Positions 27,246-36,254 of a stretch of DNA of 64,000 nucleotides are shown piece by piece (the stretch's first letter is position 1; each line of letters opens with the position of its first letter). The notes beneath the pieces are model-generated. The model was not told where the DNA came from, ran no database searches, and saw only the letters and a list, made by a program, of their open reading frames with translations. The translations under genes and the position numbers were made by a program. This DNA comes from Aldehydirespirator sp965220645 (GTDB lineage: Bacteria; Actinomycetota; Acidimicrobiia; Acidimicrobiales; Aldehydirespiratoraceae). The stretch spans positions 806,001 through 870,000 of the forward strand of contig OZ244836.1 in the NCBI GenBank assembly GCA_965220645.1. Reading direction: 5' to 3'.

Positions 27246-29540
27246 GTGAGCGTGCTCGGTAACCGGGTTCTGCGCACCGAGGACCCCCGGATGCTCACCA
27301 CCGGCGCCCGCTACGTGGCCGACCTGCACTTCGCCGGGCTGGCTCACGCCTGCTTCGTGCGCTCCACCGTGGCCCGCGGGCGCCTGGTCGGCGTGGACAC
27401 AGCCGATGCCCGGACCCAGCCCGGAGTGCTCGGAGTGTTCACCGCGGCCGACCTCGACCTTCCCGACCGGGGGCCGATCCCGGTGGTCAACCAGAGCATG
27501 GCCCGCCCGGTGCTGGCCCGCGACACGGTCCGGTTCGTGGGTGAGCCGGTAGCGGTGGTGGTGGCCGAGACGGCCGGGGCGGCCACCGACGCGGCCGAGC
27601 GCGTGATGGTCGACATCGAGCCGCAGCCCCCGGTGGTGGCTCTGCCTGATGCGGCAACCGGCAGCACGCTGGTCCACCCGGATGCCGGCACCAACGTCGC
27701 CTTCGACATGCCCGCAGCCGGAAGCGACGACCATCCCCTGGACTTCGTGGGCTGCGAGGTCGTGGTCGAGGCGTCGCTGGTCAACCAGCGGCTGGCGGCT
27801 GTGCCGCTGGAGCCCCGCTCGGCAGCGGCCGAATGGTCCGCCGACTGCACCGGGCTGACGTTCTACGCCTCCACCCAGGCTCCGCACCGGGTGCGCGACG
27901 CCCTAGCCGCTCTCTACGGACTCGACAAGGCCGCAGTGCGGGTGGTCACCCCCGACGTGGGCGGCGGCTTCGGGGCCAAAGGCTCGCCATCGCCCGAGGA
28001 GCTGGCCGTCGCCGGGCTTGCCCGGGCCGTCGGCCGGCCGGTGGTGTGGACCGAGACCCGGGGCGAGAACCTCACGTCGTCGGTGCACGGCCGGGCCCAG
28101 AACCAACAGTTCCGCCTGGGCGGCGACCGCCGCGGCCGGATCACCCATTACGAACTCGACGTCACCCAGGACGCGGGCGCCTACCCGATGATCGGCGCCT
28201 TCCTGCCGACCTACACCCGCAAGGTGTTCACCGGCTGCTACCACATCGCCAACGCCTCCGTCGGAGGGCGCAGCTACGTCACCAACACCGCCCCGGTCAC
28301 CGCCTACCGGGGCGCGGGCCGGCCCGAGGCGATCTTCGCCATCGAGCGGGCCGTCGACCTGTACGCCGCCAGGATCGGCATGGACCCCGCCGACGTGCGC
28401 CGGCTCAACTTCGTGGAACCTGAGCGCTTCCCGTACACCAACCCCGTGGGCAGCACCTACGACTCCGGTGATTTCGGAGAGGCCCTCGACCGGGTGCTGG
28501 CCGCGGCCCGGTACGACGACCTGCGAGCCGAGCAGGCGTCCCGCCGGGCCGGCGGCCACCCGATGCTGCTCGGCATCGGCATCGCCTCATTCGTGGAGAG
28601 CACCTCGATGGGCACCAGCGAGCTGGGCGAGGCCGAGCTGGCCGCCGACGGGTCGCTGGTCGTGCGAACCGGAGCCACTGCCTTCGGGCAGGGCCACGCC
28701 ACCTGCTGGGCGATGATCGCGGCCGACGCGACCGGCATGCCCGTCGAGCGGATCACCGTCATCTCCGGCGACACCGCCGAGATCGCCTCCAGCGGGCTGA
28801 CGGCCGCCTCCCGATCGGCCCAGCTGGCCGGTTCGGCCGTGCTGACCGCGGCCCGCCACCTGGTGGAACTGGCCCGCAGCCGGGCCGCGGACTGGTTCGA
28901 GGCGGCTGAGGCCGATGTGGTGCTCGACACCACGGCGGGGGAGTTCCACGTGGCCGGATCACCCCAGCCCCGGGTCGGCTGGGTTGACATCGCAGCCCAA
29001 GCAACCCAAGCCGGAGACCCCCCGCTCGCGGCGGTCTCGGACTTCGTGCAGGCCGGCAACACCTACGCCTTCGGCTGCCACCTGGCCGCAGTCGAGGTGG
29101 ACTCGGCCACGGGCGAGACGGTGCTGAGAGGCCTCGTCGCCTGTGACGACGCCGGCACGCTGATCAACCCGCTGATCGCCGAGGGCCAGGTCCAGGGAGG
29201 CATCGCCCAGGGCGCGGCCCAGGTTCTGCTGGAGGAGATGGTCTATGACCTCGACGGCAACCCGCTGGCCACCAACCTCGTCGACTACCCGGCCATCTCG
29301 GCCCCGGACCTGCCCAGCTTCGATCTGGTGCCCATGGAGACGCCGACCCCGCTGAACCCGCTGGGAGCCAAGGGCATCGGCGAGTCGGGCACGATCGGTG
29401 CCGGCCCCGCCATCCTCAACGCCATCTGTGACGCCGTGGCCCACCTGGGCATCGACCACATAGACATGCCCGCAACCCCCCAGAGAATCTGGCGCGCCCT
29501 GCAGGCCGCCGAGAGCGGCACAGCGAGGTCCGGGCGCTGA
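27246..29540 (+). CDS. Molybdenum hydroxylase large subunit (CoxL/xanthine-dehydrogenase family, form II-like)
   Basis: 764 residues, GTG start. It binds the Mo-molybdopterin cofactor in aerobic CO dehydrogenase and xanthine dehydrogenase relatives. Motifs: VGGGFGAKG, AYRGAGRPEA (the form II loop; true CO dehydrogenases have AYRCSFR), GQGHATCWAMIAAD and the active-site GAKGIGESG with its catalytic Glu. Because of the AYRGAGR loop the substrate is probably not CO but an aldehyde or N-heterocycle. The FAD (CoxM) and FeS (CoxS) subunits are not adjacent, so partners must be encoded elsewhere. Confidence 0.9.
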   Translation: MSVLGNRVLRTEDPRMLTTGARYVADLHFAGLAHACFVRSTVARGRLVGVDTADARTQPGVLGVFTAADLDLPDRGPIPVVNQSMARPVLARDTVRFVGEPVAVVVAETAGAATDAAERVMVDIEPQPPVVALPDAATGSTLVHPDAGTNVAFDMPAAGSDDHPLDFVGCEVVVEASLVNQRLAAVPLEPRSAAAEWSADCTGLTFYASTQAPHRVRDALAALYGLDKAAVRVVTPDVGGGFGAKGSPSPEELAVAGLARAVGRPVVWTETRGENLTSSVHGRAQNQQFRLGGDRRGRITHYELDVTQDAGAYPMIGAFLPTYTRKVFTGCYHIANASVGGRSYVTNTAPVTAYRGAGRPEAIFAIERAVDLYAARIGMDPADVRRLNFVEPERFPYTNPVGSTYDSGDFGEALDRVLAAARYDDLRAEQASRRAGGHPMLLGIGIASFVESTSMGTSELGEAELAADGSLVVRTGATAFGQGHATCWAMIAADATGMPVERITVISGDTAEIASSGLTAASRSAQLAGSAVLTAARHLVELARSRAADWFEAAEADVVLDTTAGEFHVAGSPQPRVGWVDIAAQATQAGDPPLAAVSDFVQAGNTYAFGCHLAAVEVDSATGETVLRGLVACDDAGTLINPLIAEGQVQGGIAQGAAQVLLEEMVYDLDGNPLATNLVDYPAISAPDLPSFDLVPMETPTPLNPLGAKGIGESGTIGAGPAILNAICDAVAHLGIDHIDMPATPQRIWRALQAAESGTARSGR

Positions 29541-29568
29541 CGGGCCGGCTAGCCGCCACTAGCCGCCG

Positions 29569-31137
29569 CTAGCGGATGCCGTAGATGTAGCCGCCCTTGG
29601 TGCCGACCGTGATCAGGCCGTCCCACACCGCGGGGGTGGACTCGATGCAGGCCCCCAGCGAGATGCGCCACAGCTCGGGAGGCTCCACCGTCGTGTCGCT
29701 AACGTCGAAGGCGTAGAGCCCGCCGCCGCAGTCGCCCTGGATCCACACGTCGTCCACGATTGCGGGGCTGGGCCAGGTGGGTCCGGGCAGCTTCTTGGTC
29801 CACCGCACCTCCCCGGTGGCGGTGTCCACGCCGTAGACGTGGCCGGTGTGGGTGGGCACGATCAGCAGGTCGCGGTGCAGCCCCGGCGTGGCCCACACTC
29901 CCGAGCCGTTCAACGCGCCCCGCACATGCACGCTCCACACCAGCGGATCGTCGGGGCGGCTCGGGTCGAGCTTGATGATCTGGCCCACCTCATGGGAGCG
30001 GGCCGTGCCCCTCTGGTACTCGACCCCGGCGTAGATCATGCCCTCGGCGTCGATCACCAGCGTGGCGTCGGTGTCGTCGCCCGTCCAGAAGCGGAACACC
30101 CGCTCGGGCACCGCAGCCGGATCGGTCCGCAGCCCGGTGATGTCCCATCCCTGCACCAGCCCGCCCGAGTTGGCGAAGTAGACGGTGTCGCCGCTGATGG
30201 CCACCGAGTTCTCGATCGACAGCTCCCGGCCCACTGCGGCGAACAACTCGTCGTCCCAGCCGGGCGCATGGAACACCACCTGCGGGTCGGCGGTCACCAG
30301 CCCGTCGTCGCCGTATCCCCGGTTCAGCTTCACGATGTGGAACCGGGAGTTCTCGCCGCCGATGAACAGGTAGTCGTCCACCACCATGCCTGCGCTGTCC
30401 CAGTCGTCGTTCCAGACGATCGGTCCGAGGTCGTACGCGCCGAGCGACCACAGCTCCCGGGGCACCCCGCCGTCGAAGGCGACCACCCGGTAGAGGTTGT
30501 CGCGGCTGCCCACGTACACGAGCGGATAGCCGTCGGGGTCGATGGTCACCGACCCCTTGATGATGTCGCCGGTCGGGAAGTCACCCAGCAGGCGCTCGCC
30601 GGTGCCGGCATCGAGGAAGTGCACGTTGCGGCTGAAAGCACCGACCACCACCCAGGTAAGGCCGTCGCGCTCGAAGACGGCAGGCTGGCCCGTCCAGCCG
30701 GTGCCGCACCACTGGCGGGGCTCGCCGCCGATCGTCGACAGCGAGCACAGGGGGTCACCGTCGGGGAACCGCCAAGCCACCTCGGGCGCGGAGGGCACCG
30801 GACCCTTGCCGTAGTAGGTCCGGGTCGGATTCCCCCGGAACGTGAGCAGCCCCTCCACGGTGTCGCCCCACGGCTGGCCCGACGTCTCCGGGTCCACCCA
30901 GCCCTCGAACGGCGGGACCGTGGTTGTGGTGGTCGTCGTCGTGGTCGTCGTTGTGGTGGTTGTGGTCGTGGTGGCCGTGATGGTGGTTGACGAGCCGCCC
31001 GACGCGGCGGCCGGGTCGGCGTCGCCGGACTCGCCCCGGTCCACTTCGGACGCCCACCTCACCACGATCACCGTGGCCAAGGCGAGGGTGGCCGCCGAAA
31101 GCGCCACCAGACGCACCATCCTCGACCGTTCGCGCAC
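29569..31137 (-). CDS. Membrane-anchored PQQ-type beta-propeller protein
   Basis: 522 residues. The N-terminus has one signal-anchor helix (about 7-27), then a disordered Thr-rich linker with an uninterrupted run of 18 Thr (about 54-73), then a beta-propeller. Blades are recognisable by repeats of the kind YVGSRDNLYRVVAFDGG, VYFANSGGLVQGWD, HTGHVYGVDTATGEVRW and GGYIYGI, as in BamB and quinoprotein-like propellers. No catalytic PQQ-dehydrogenase residues are apparent, so a structural or sensor role outside the membrane is likely. It converges with the CoxL-like gene. Confidence 0.8.
   Translation of the reverse strand: MRERSRMVRLVALSAATLALATVIVVRWASEVDRGESGDADPAAASGGSSTTITATTTTTTTTTTTTTTTTTTVPPFEGWVDPETSGQPWGDTVEGLLTFRGNPTRTYYGKGPVPSAPEVAWRFPDGDPLCSLSTIGGEPRQWCGTGWTGQPAVFERDGLTWVVVGAFSRNVHFLDAGTGERLLGDFPTGDIIKGSVTIDPDGYPLVYVGSRDNLYRVVAFDGGVPRELWSLGAYDLGPIVWNDDWDSAGMVVDDYLFIGGENSRFHIVKLNRGYGDDGLVTADPQVVFHAPGWDDELFAAVGRELSIENSVAISGDTVYFANSGGLVQGWDITGLRTDPAAVPERVFRFWTGDDTDATLVIDAEGMIYAGVEYQRGTARSHEVGQIIKLDPSRPDDPLVWSVHVRGALNGSGVWATPGLHRDLLIVPTHTGHVYGVDTATGEVRWTKKLPGPTWPSPAIVDDVWIQGDCGGGLYAFDVSDTTVEPPELWRISLGACIESTPAVWDGLITVGTKGGYIYGIR
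30919..30973. repeat. Low-complexity Thr-codon run
   Basis: GTGGTCGTC-type triplets on the + strand encode the poly-Thr linker of the beta-propeller protein on the other strand. Codons are mixed (ACC, ACG, ACA), which suggests selection for the protein linker more than simple slippage. Confidence 0.7.
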
Positions 31138-31231
31138 GGCTACAGCATGCCTACGCCGGCTTGCATCGCCGTCGTTCCGTCGTCTTTGTGTTGTCGTTCC
31201 GCTGCGATTCTGCGGTCCTAGGATCGGAGGC

Positions 31232-32008
31232 GTGACCGCAGACGAGCGCTATCCGCTGACTGTCGCCTTCGACGCCGACGACACCCTGTGGCACAACGAG
31301 GACCTGTTCCAGGACGTGCAGCGCGAGTACGAGGAGCTGCTCTCGCCCTGGGCCGACGCCACCGCGGTTGGGGACCGCCTGCACGAGGTCCAGATGTCGA
31401 ACCTGTCCCGATTCGGATACGGCGTGAAGTCGTTCACGCTGTCGATGATCGAGGCCGCAGTGCGCATCAGCGGAGGCGAGATCGAAGCGGACCGCATAAT
31501 CACCATCATCGGTTACGCCAAGCGCCTCTTGGACCGGCCCGTTGAGTTGATCGACGGTGTGGAGGAGGTGCTCGACGCCCTGGGCCACCACCGTCTGATG
31601 GTCATAACCAAGGGCGATGTGCACGACCAGTTGGCCAAGGTGGCCGCCAGCGGCCTGGCCGAGCGGTTCTGGCGGGTGGAGGTGGTAGCCGACAAGGACG
31701 CAGCCTCCTACGAAGAACTGCTGGAGCGCCACGAGATCGACCCGACCCGGTTCGTGATGGTCGGCAACTCCCTGCGCTCCGACGTGCTGCCGGTGCTGGA
31801 ACTGGGCGCGACTGCGGTGCACATCCCCTACCACGTGACATGGCGACACGAGGACGACCACGATGGCCATGGTGTCGAAGTGCCCACGCTGGACGCCCTG
31901 CGGGATCTCCCGCAGTTGTTGAGAAGTTGGGACGGCGACGGCGAGCTCGGCCCCGGCCTGGCCGGCCCGGCCGGTATCGGTGGACGTTACGGCGCCCACC
32001 CGGCATGA
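31232..32008 (+). CDS. HAD-superfamily hydrolase
   Basis: 258 residues. Motif I is FDADDTLW with nucleophile Asp14 and acid Asp16; motif II Thr in VITKGD; motif III Lys in ADKDAASYEE; motif IV GNSLRSDV. The cap is of the small helical type. HAD enzymes of this kind are phosphatases; the substrate is unknown. GGAGG lies just before the GTG start, closer than ideal, but no better in-frame start is seen. Overlaps the next gene by ATGA, so both are probably co-translated. Confidence 0.85.
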   Translation: MTADERYPLTVAFDADDTLWHNEDLFQDVQREYEELLSPWADATAVGDRLHEVQMSNLSRFGYGVKSFTLSMIEAAVRISGGEIEADRIITIIGYAKRLLDRPVELIDGVEEVLDALGHHRLMVITKGDVHDQLAKVAASGLAERFWRVEVVADKDAASYEELLERHEIDPTRFVMVGNSLRSDVLPVLELGATAVHIPYHVTWRHEDDHDGHGVEVPTLDALRDLPQLLRSWDGDGELGPGLAGPAGIGGRYGAHPA

Positions 32009-32382
32009 GGCGGCTGACCCCCCGGGAGATCGCGGTCTACGACTTGGTGTCGCCCGAGGTGGCCCGCCGGGCCCGGGTGCAGAGAGTGCCGCTTCTCGCG
32101 CCGGGCTTCCACGGCATGACGGTGGGCCGGCTCATCCTGGTGCTTCGCGACGACGACCGGTCCGGGAAGCGAACCCTGCTCGCTCACGAGCTGGTCCACG
32201 TCGAGCAGTACGCGCAGTTCGGGATCGTCCGATTCCTACGGCGGTATGTGAGCGAGTACGCCCGCAACCTCTGGCGCCTGCGCAGCCACCGGCAGGCCTA
32301 CCTGGCCATCTCCCTCGAGGCCGAGGCCCGGGCCGCCGCCGAGCGCTGGCTGAGCGCAACTTCCGGGAGTTGTGGGGAATAG
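32005..32382 (+). CDS. Small HExxH metallopeptidase-like protein (DUF4157-like)
   Basis: 125 residues, ATG overlapping the HAD stop. A zinc-peptidase motif HELVH (His61-His65) lies in LLAHELVHVEQYAQFG, followed by the helical RRYVSEYARN and an AYLAISLEAEARA stretch containing a possible third ligand Glu. The layout fits small DUF4157-like proteins. Whether it cleaves peptides is untested. It ends 37 bases before the convergent dehydrogenase gene. Confidence 0.7.
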   Translation: MRRLTPREIAVYDLVSPEVARRARVQRVPLLAPGFHGMTVGRLILVLRDDDRSGKRTLLAHELVHVEQYAQFGIVRFLRRYVSEYARNLWRLRSHRQAYLAISLEAEARAAAERWLSATSGSCGE

Positions 32383-32419
32383 TCCCCCCTTAACCACCGG
32401 GATCTGGTCGGGACTCGGC

Positions 32420-33271
32420 TCAGTACTCGTAGAAGCCGCGGCCGGTCTTTCGGCCCAGCCGCCCTGCGGCCACCATGCGGCGCAGCAGCGGCGGCGGCGC
32501 GTAGAACCGCTCCGCGTACTCCGCGTACAGCGACTCGGCGGTGAACAGGCACACGTCGAGCCCGATCAGGTCCGCCAGCGTCAGCGGGCCCATGGGGTGA
32601 CCCGCCCCCAGCTTCATGGCCTCGTCGATGTCGGCGGCGGAGGCGTGCTGTGACTCGCACATCTCGATGGCCTGGCAGATGTAGGGCACGAGCAGCTTGT
32701 TGACCACGAAACCGGCTCGGTCCGGCGCCGAAACGACCCGCTTGCCCAGCGTGTCGGTGGCGAACGCGGTCGCTGCCTCGGTCACGGCAGGTGCAGTGAG
32801 TTGGGTGCTGATCACCTCGACGAGCTTCATTACCGTGGCCGGATTGAAGAAGTGCATGCCCAGCACCTGCTCGGGACGGGATGTTCCCATGGCCACGTCG
32901 ACGATCGGGATCGACGATGTATTGGTGGCCATGATCGCACCGGGGTCGAGCACGCGGTCGAGCACACCGAAGATCTCCAGCTTCAGCGCCAGGTTCTCCG
33001 GGACGGCCTCCAGCACGAGGCCGCAGCCGGCGAGGTCGTCCAGGTCCGTGGTCCAGGTGACCGCGGCCGCCGCGGCCTCGCGAGTGGCCTCGTCCAGCTT
33101 GCCCCGAGCGACCCCCCGGTCCATCGAGCCCTCGACGCGGGCCCTTCCACCCTCCACCAGCTCCGGCGTGGCTTCTCGAGCCACCACCTGCAGCCCGTTT
33201 CGGGCCGCGACCTCGACGATTCCACTTCCCATCGTTCCGACGCCGATTACGCCGACCGTGCCGATTGCCAT
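32420..33271 (-). CDS. 3-hydroxyacyl-CoA dehydrogenase (3-hydroxybutyryl-CoA type)
   Basis: 283 residues, the standard length of the free-standing enzyme that oxidises 3-hydroxyacyl-CoA with NAD(P). The Rossmann motif is GVIGVGTMGSG (7-17). Signature elements: ATNTSSIPI, HFFNPATVMKLVEV (catalytic His) and GHPMGPLTLADLIGLD with GRKTGRGFYEY at the end. It fits beta-oxidation or polyhydroxybutyrate-linked metabolism and could pair with the acyl-CoA dehydrogenase at 37.7 kb, although they are not in one operon. FadB2 is the mycobacterial name for this type. Confidence 0.93.
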   Translation of the reverse strand: MAIGTVGVIGVGTMGSGIVEVAARNGLQVVAREATPELVEGGRARVEGSMDRGVARGKLDEATREAAAAAVTWTTDLDDLAGCGLVLEAVPENLALKLEIFGVLDRVLDPGAIMATNTSSIPIVDVAMGTSRPEQVLGMHFFNPATVMKLVEVISTQLTAPAVTEAATAFATDTLGKRVVSAPDRAGFVVNKLLVPYICQAIEMCESQHASAADIDEAMKLGAGHPMGPLTLADLIGLDVCLFTAESLYAEYAERFYAPPPLLRRMVAAGRLGRKTGRGFYEY

Positions 33272-33337
33272 CTGGGTGCTCCTAGTGCTCCTCTACCGGG
33301 CGCGGACACTCTCAGCCCGCGGAGACTCCGACGCTAG

Positions 33338-33898
33338 TCAGTCCGACTCGCTGATCGTCACCGAGTTGATGGTCACGTCGGTCAGCGGACGGTCGTTGCG
33401 GTCGGTCTCCACCCGTTGCATGGCGTCCACCACGTCCAGGCCGCTCACGACCTGGCCGAACAGCGAGTACTGCGGCGGGAGCCCGGTGCCCTGGGGTCCG
33501 CTGATGATGAAGAACTGGCTCCCGTTGGTGTTGGGCCCGGCGTTGGCCATGGCCAGCGAGCCGATCTCGTAGCGTCCCGGCTTGGGTAGCTCGTCGGCGA
33601 ACCGGTAGCCGGGGCCGCCCCGGCCGGTGCCTTCGGGATCGCCGCCCTGGCAGACGAAGCCACCGATGATGCGATGGAAGACCACGCCGTCGTAGTAGTG
33701 GTACCGGGCCAGCACCACGAAGTTGTTGACCGTCTGGGGTGCCGTGATCGGGTCGAGGGCGATGGTGATCGAGCCCATGGAAGTGTCCATGGTCGCCGTG
33801 TAGCGCTTGGAGGTGTCGATGCACATCGGCGGCGGTTGGCGGAACTTGCGGAGGACCGGACTCGATCCGTCCTCGGCGGGGCAGGGTGTGGCAGCCAC
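33338..33898 (-). CDS. Cyclophilin-type peptidyl-prolyl isomerase
   Basis: 186 residues catalysing cis-trans isomerisation of Xaa-Pro bonds. Motifs: YDGVVFHRIIGGFVCQGGDP (active-site Arg and Phe region), GSLAMANAGPNTNGSQFFI and the VVSGLDVVDAM end. No signal peptide is clear, so it is probably cytoplasmic. A start further inside, at the ATG before CIDTSKRY (codon 25) or TMDTSMGSI, is possible; the first 20 residues are weakly conserved in type. Confidence 0.93.
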   Translation of the reverse strand: MAATPCPAEDGSSPVLRKFRQPPPMCIDTSKRYTATMDTSMGSITIALDPITAPQTVNNFVVLARYHYYDGVVFHRIIGGFVCQGGDPEGTGRGGPGYRFADELPKPGRYEIGSLAMANAGPNTNGSQFFIISGPQGTGLPPQYSLFGQVVSGLDVVDAMQRVETDRNDRPLTDVTINSVTISESD

Positions 33899-33968
33899 GG
33901 TGGATTCCTCGCTATCACGGTTCGGGGTCGGGGTGGCCGGGCGACCCTACCGCCGCATCAGGACCGGG

Positions 33969-34337
33969 CATCGGGTTCCCCGCTCTTGTTCGCTGCGCTC
34001 ACGGGCCGCTCGGGCATCGGGTTCCCCGCTCTTGTTCGCTGCGCTCACGGGCCGCTCGGGCATCGGGTTCCCCGCTCTTGTTCGCTGCGCTCACGGGCCG
34101 CTCGGGCATCGGGTTCCCCGCTCTTGTTCGCTGCGCTCACGGGCCGCTCGGGCATCGGGTTCCCCGCTCTTGTTCGCTGCGCTCACGGGCCGCTCGGGCA
34201 TCGGGTTCCCCGCTCTTGTTCGCTGCGCTCACGGGCCGCTCGGGCATCGGGTTCCCCGCTCTTGTTCGCTGCGCTCACGGGCCGCTCGGGCATCGGGTTC
34301 CCCGCTCTTGTTTCGCTGCGCTCACGGGCCGCTCGGG
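33969..34337. repeat. Eight tandem copies of a 46-bp unit
   Basis: Units start at 33969, 34015, 34061, 34107, 34153, 34199, 34245 and 34291 with CATCGGGTTCCCCGCTCTTG and run without spacers; all look identical except the last, which has one extra T. The array fills most of the 482-base gap between the cyclophilin and the zinc-ribbon gene. A 36-base part of the unit (its complement begins CCCGAGCGGCCCGTGAGCGC) also occurs in both 135-bp inverted repeats at 38.9 and 43.9 kb. Confidence 0.95.
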
Positions 34338-34380
34338 CCCTGGGCGTCGGGGATCATCCACCGGCGCGCGACCGCGCCCT

Positions 34381-34584
34381 ATGGTGACGCACGTGCGGTT
34401 CTGGATCCGGCGATCGAGCCCGCCCGTCGCGGTCGGCGCAGTGCCCGCCGCGCTCGCCGATGCGCCCCACTCGCTGCGGTGCGAGCGGTGTGATGTCACC
34501 TGGCGCGGGTCGTCGTCGGTGCCCTGCTGGTGCTGCGGCGCCCCCGGCGACATCCGGGGCGAGGTGCGCATCTTCGCCGACTGA
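34381..34584 (+). CDS. Small zinc-ribbon protein
   Basis: 67 residues from the ATG just past the repeat array. CERCDVTW, then CWCCG twelve residues later, gives two metal-binding cysteine knuckles (Cys-x2-Cys and Cys-x-Cys-Cys) as in short zinc-ribbon proteins of actinobacteria. A basic helix precedes the ribbon. Longer frames reading through the 46-bp repeats are artefacts. Lies 57 bases before the MBL hydrolase on the same strand. Confidence 0.6.
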   Translation: MVTHVRFWIRRSSPPVAVGAVPAALADAPHSLRCERCDVTWRGSSSVPCWCCGAPGDIRGEVRIFAD

Positions 34585-34641
34585 TGCGGGGAGACCGGCC
34601 GCGCATCCTCGCCGACTGACCCGCCGATAGGGTCGGGGACC

Positions 34642-35250
34642 ATGACACTGCACTGGTCCGACACCGGCATCGAGGTCCACAAAGTGGTCGTCGGCCCGGT
34701 CGACAACAACGTCTTCGTGATCCGCTGCACATACACCGGCGAGGCGGTTCTGATCGATGCGGCCAACGAGCATGAGCGCCTCCTGGAGTTGTGCCGCGGG
34801 CTCGGTGTCCGGACCGTGCTGGAGACCCACGGCCACTGGGACCACATCCAGGCCATCGGTGCGGTGCGCGACGCAGGCTACGAGGTAGGGGTGACCGCGG
34901 AGGACGCCGCCATGCTCCCCAGCTACGACTACCTGCTCGAGGACGACACCGTCATCGAGATCGGCCGCCTCCGGTTGCGCACCCTGCACACGCCGGGCCA
35001 CACCCCCGGTTCGATGTCGTTCCACGTCGAGGGGACGCCGCTGCTGTTCACCGGTGACACGCTGTTCCCGGGCGGGCCCGGCGCCACCCAGTACGAGGGT
35101 GGCGATTTTCGTACGATCATCCGCTCGATCGAGGACCGCATCTTCAGCCGCTTCGACTCCTCCACTGTCGTGCTGCCCGGCCACGGCCTCGACACCAAGA
35201 TCGGCAACGAGTCGCCGCACCTCAGCGAATGGATCGCCAGAGGCTGGTGA
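34642..35250 (+). CDS. MBL-fold metallo-hydrolase (glyoxalase II-like)
   Basis: 202 residues. THGHWDH (residues 62-68) is the dinuclear-metal HxHxDH motif; later ligands are LHTPGHTPGS and FTGDTLFPGGPG, with a final PGHG. The length and VDNNVFVIR opening match actinobacterial glyoxalase II-like thiolester hydrolases; in a mycothiol organism the substrate could be a mycothiol adduct, but that is inference. ATG at 34642. Confidence 0.88.
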   Translation: MTLHWSDTGIEVHKVVVGPVDNNVFVIRCTYTGEAVLIDAANEHERLLELCRGLGVRTVLETHGHWDHIQAIGAVRDAGYEVGVTAEDAAMLPSYDYLLEDDTVIEIGRLRLRTLHTPGHTPGSMSFHVEGTPLLFTGDTLFPGGPGATQYEGGDFRTIIRSIEDRIFSRFDSSTVVLPGHGLDTKIGNESPHLSEWIARGW

Positions 35251-35311
35251 ACGCCGGGCGCCCGGTAGCTTGACCGTTCAAGGCTGGCAGACCGCAGAAC
35301 CAGGAGGTTCC

Positions 35312-36244
35312 ATGACCAGGCTTCTCGAAGGCAAAGTGGCGCTCGTCACCGGCGCAGGACGCGGCATCGGGCGCGAGCACGCCCTGATGCTCGCCGAGCA
35401 CGGAGCCAAGGTCGTGGTCAACGACCTGGGCGGCGACGAGTTCGGCGGAGGCGCCGACATGACACCCGCCGCCGAAGTAGTCGAGGCCATCAAATCGGCC
35501 GGGGGAGAGGCGGTCGTCAACGGAGGCAGTGTGGCCAGCCTCGAAGACGCCCGCGCCATGGTGCATCAGGCCATCGACACCTTCGGCGACATCAACATCG
35601 TGGTCAACAACGCCGGCATCCTGCGGGATCGGATGGTGTTCTCGCTGACCGAGGACGACTGGGACGCAGTTATAGCCGTCCACCTCAAGGGCACCTTCGG
35701 CCCGTCTCATCACGCCGCGGTGTACTGGCGCAACAAGGTCAAGTCCGGCGAGGCGGCCTACGGGCGGATCATCAACACATCGTCACCGTCGGGGATCTAT
35801 GGCAACGTCGGCCAGACCAACTACGGCGCGGCCAAGGCGGGCATCGCCGCGTTCACCCTCATCGCGGCCCAGGAACTGGTTCGCTACGGCGTGACCGTCA
35901 ACTGCCTGGCCCCCACGGCCTGGTCGCGTCTCACCGCCCCGCTGATGGGCGGCGACGAGGCGTCGGAAGAGTTCAAGGACAGCATCGATCCCCGCTGGAT
36001 CGCAGTGGTCACCGCCTGGCTGGCGAGTCCCGAGGCCGCCAACGTGACCGGCCGCATATTCGATGTGCGGGGCGAGAAGCTGGGCATAGCCGAGGGGTGG
36101 CACCTGGGGCCGGTCGAGGAGCAGCCGGACAACCCGGCCGAGCTGGGTCCGGTGATGGCGAAGCTGATGGCCGCGGCCCGGCTGAACGCAGACATGTCGG
36201 GCCGGGACCACGAAGGACTCGGTTTCCCGAGCCAGTCCATCTAG
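35312..36244 (+). CDS. Short-chain dehydrogenase (3-hydroxyacyl-CoA dehydrogenase-like SDR)
   Basis: 310 residues, with an AGGAGG site six bases before the ATG. Classical SDR: cofactor loop TGAGRGIG, the LGGDEFGGG insertion typical of the peroxisomal multifunctional-enzyme type SDRs, NNAG, Ser in NTSSPSG and Tyr-x3-Lys as YGAAK. These members oxidise 3-hydroxyacyl-CoA or similar alcohols with NAD(P). It converges with the histidine kinase gene, 10 bases apart. Confidence 0.9.
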   Translation: MTRLLEGKVALVTGAGRGIGREHALMLAEHGAKVVVNDLGGDEFGGGADMTPAAEVVEAIKSAGGEAVVNGGSVASLEDARAMVHQAIDTFGDINIVVNNAGILRDRMVFSLTEDDWDAVIAVHLKGTFGPSHHAAVYWRNKVKSGEAAYGRIINTSSPSGIYGNVGQTNYGAAKAGIAAFTLIAAQELVRYGVTVNCLAPTAWSRLTAPLMGGDEASEEFKDSIDPRWIAVVTAWLASPEAANVTGRIFDVRGEKLGIAEGWHLGPVEEQPDNPAELGPVMAKLMAAARLNADMSGRDHEGLGFPSQSI

Positions 36245-36254
36245 CCGCCGTTGA

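Noticed and set aside
29541..29568. Bidirectional terminator between the CoxL-like and propeller genes
   Set aside because: Short CTAGC repeats are present but do not form one clear stem with a loop.
33969..34337. CRISPR array
   Set aside because: Units are contiguous 46-mers with no spacers and no cas genes nearby; it is a simple tandem repeat.
33674..34493. Three long overlapping frames across the 46-bp array
   Set aside because: They arise because the 46-bp unit has no stop in any frame; the protein sequence is the same 46-residue block repeated. Only the zinc-ribbon part after 34381 is credible.
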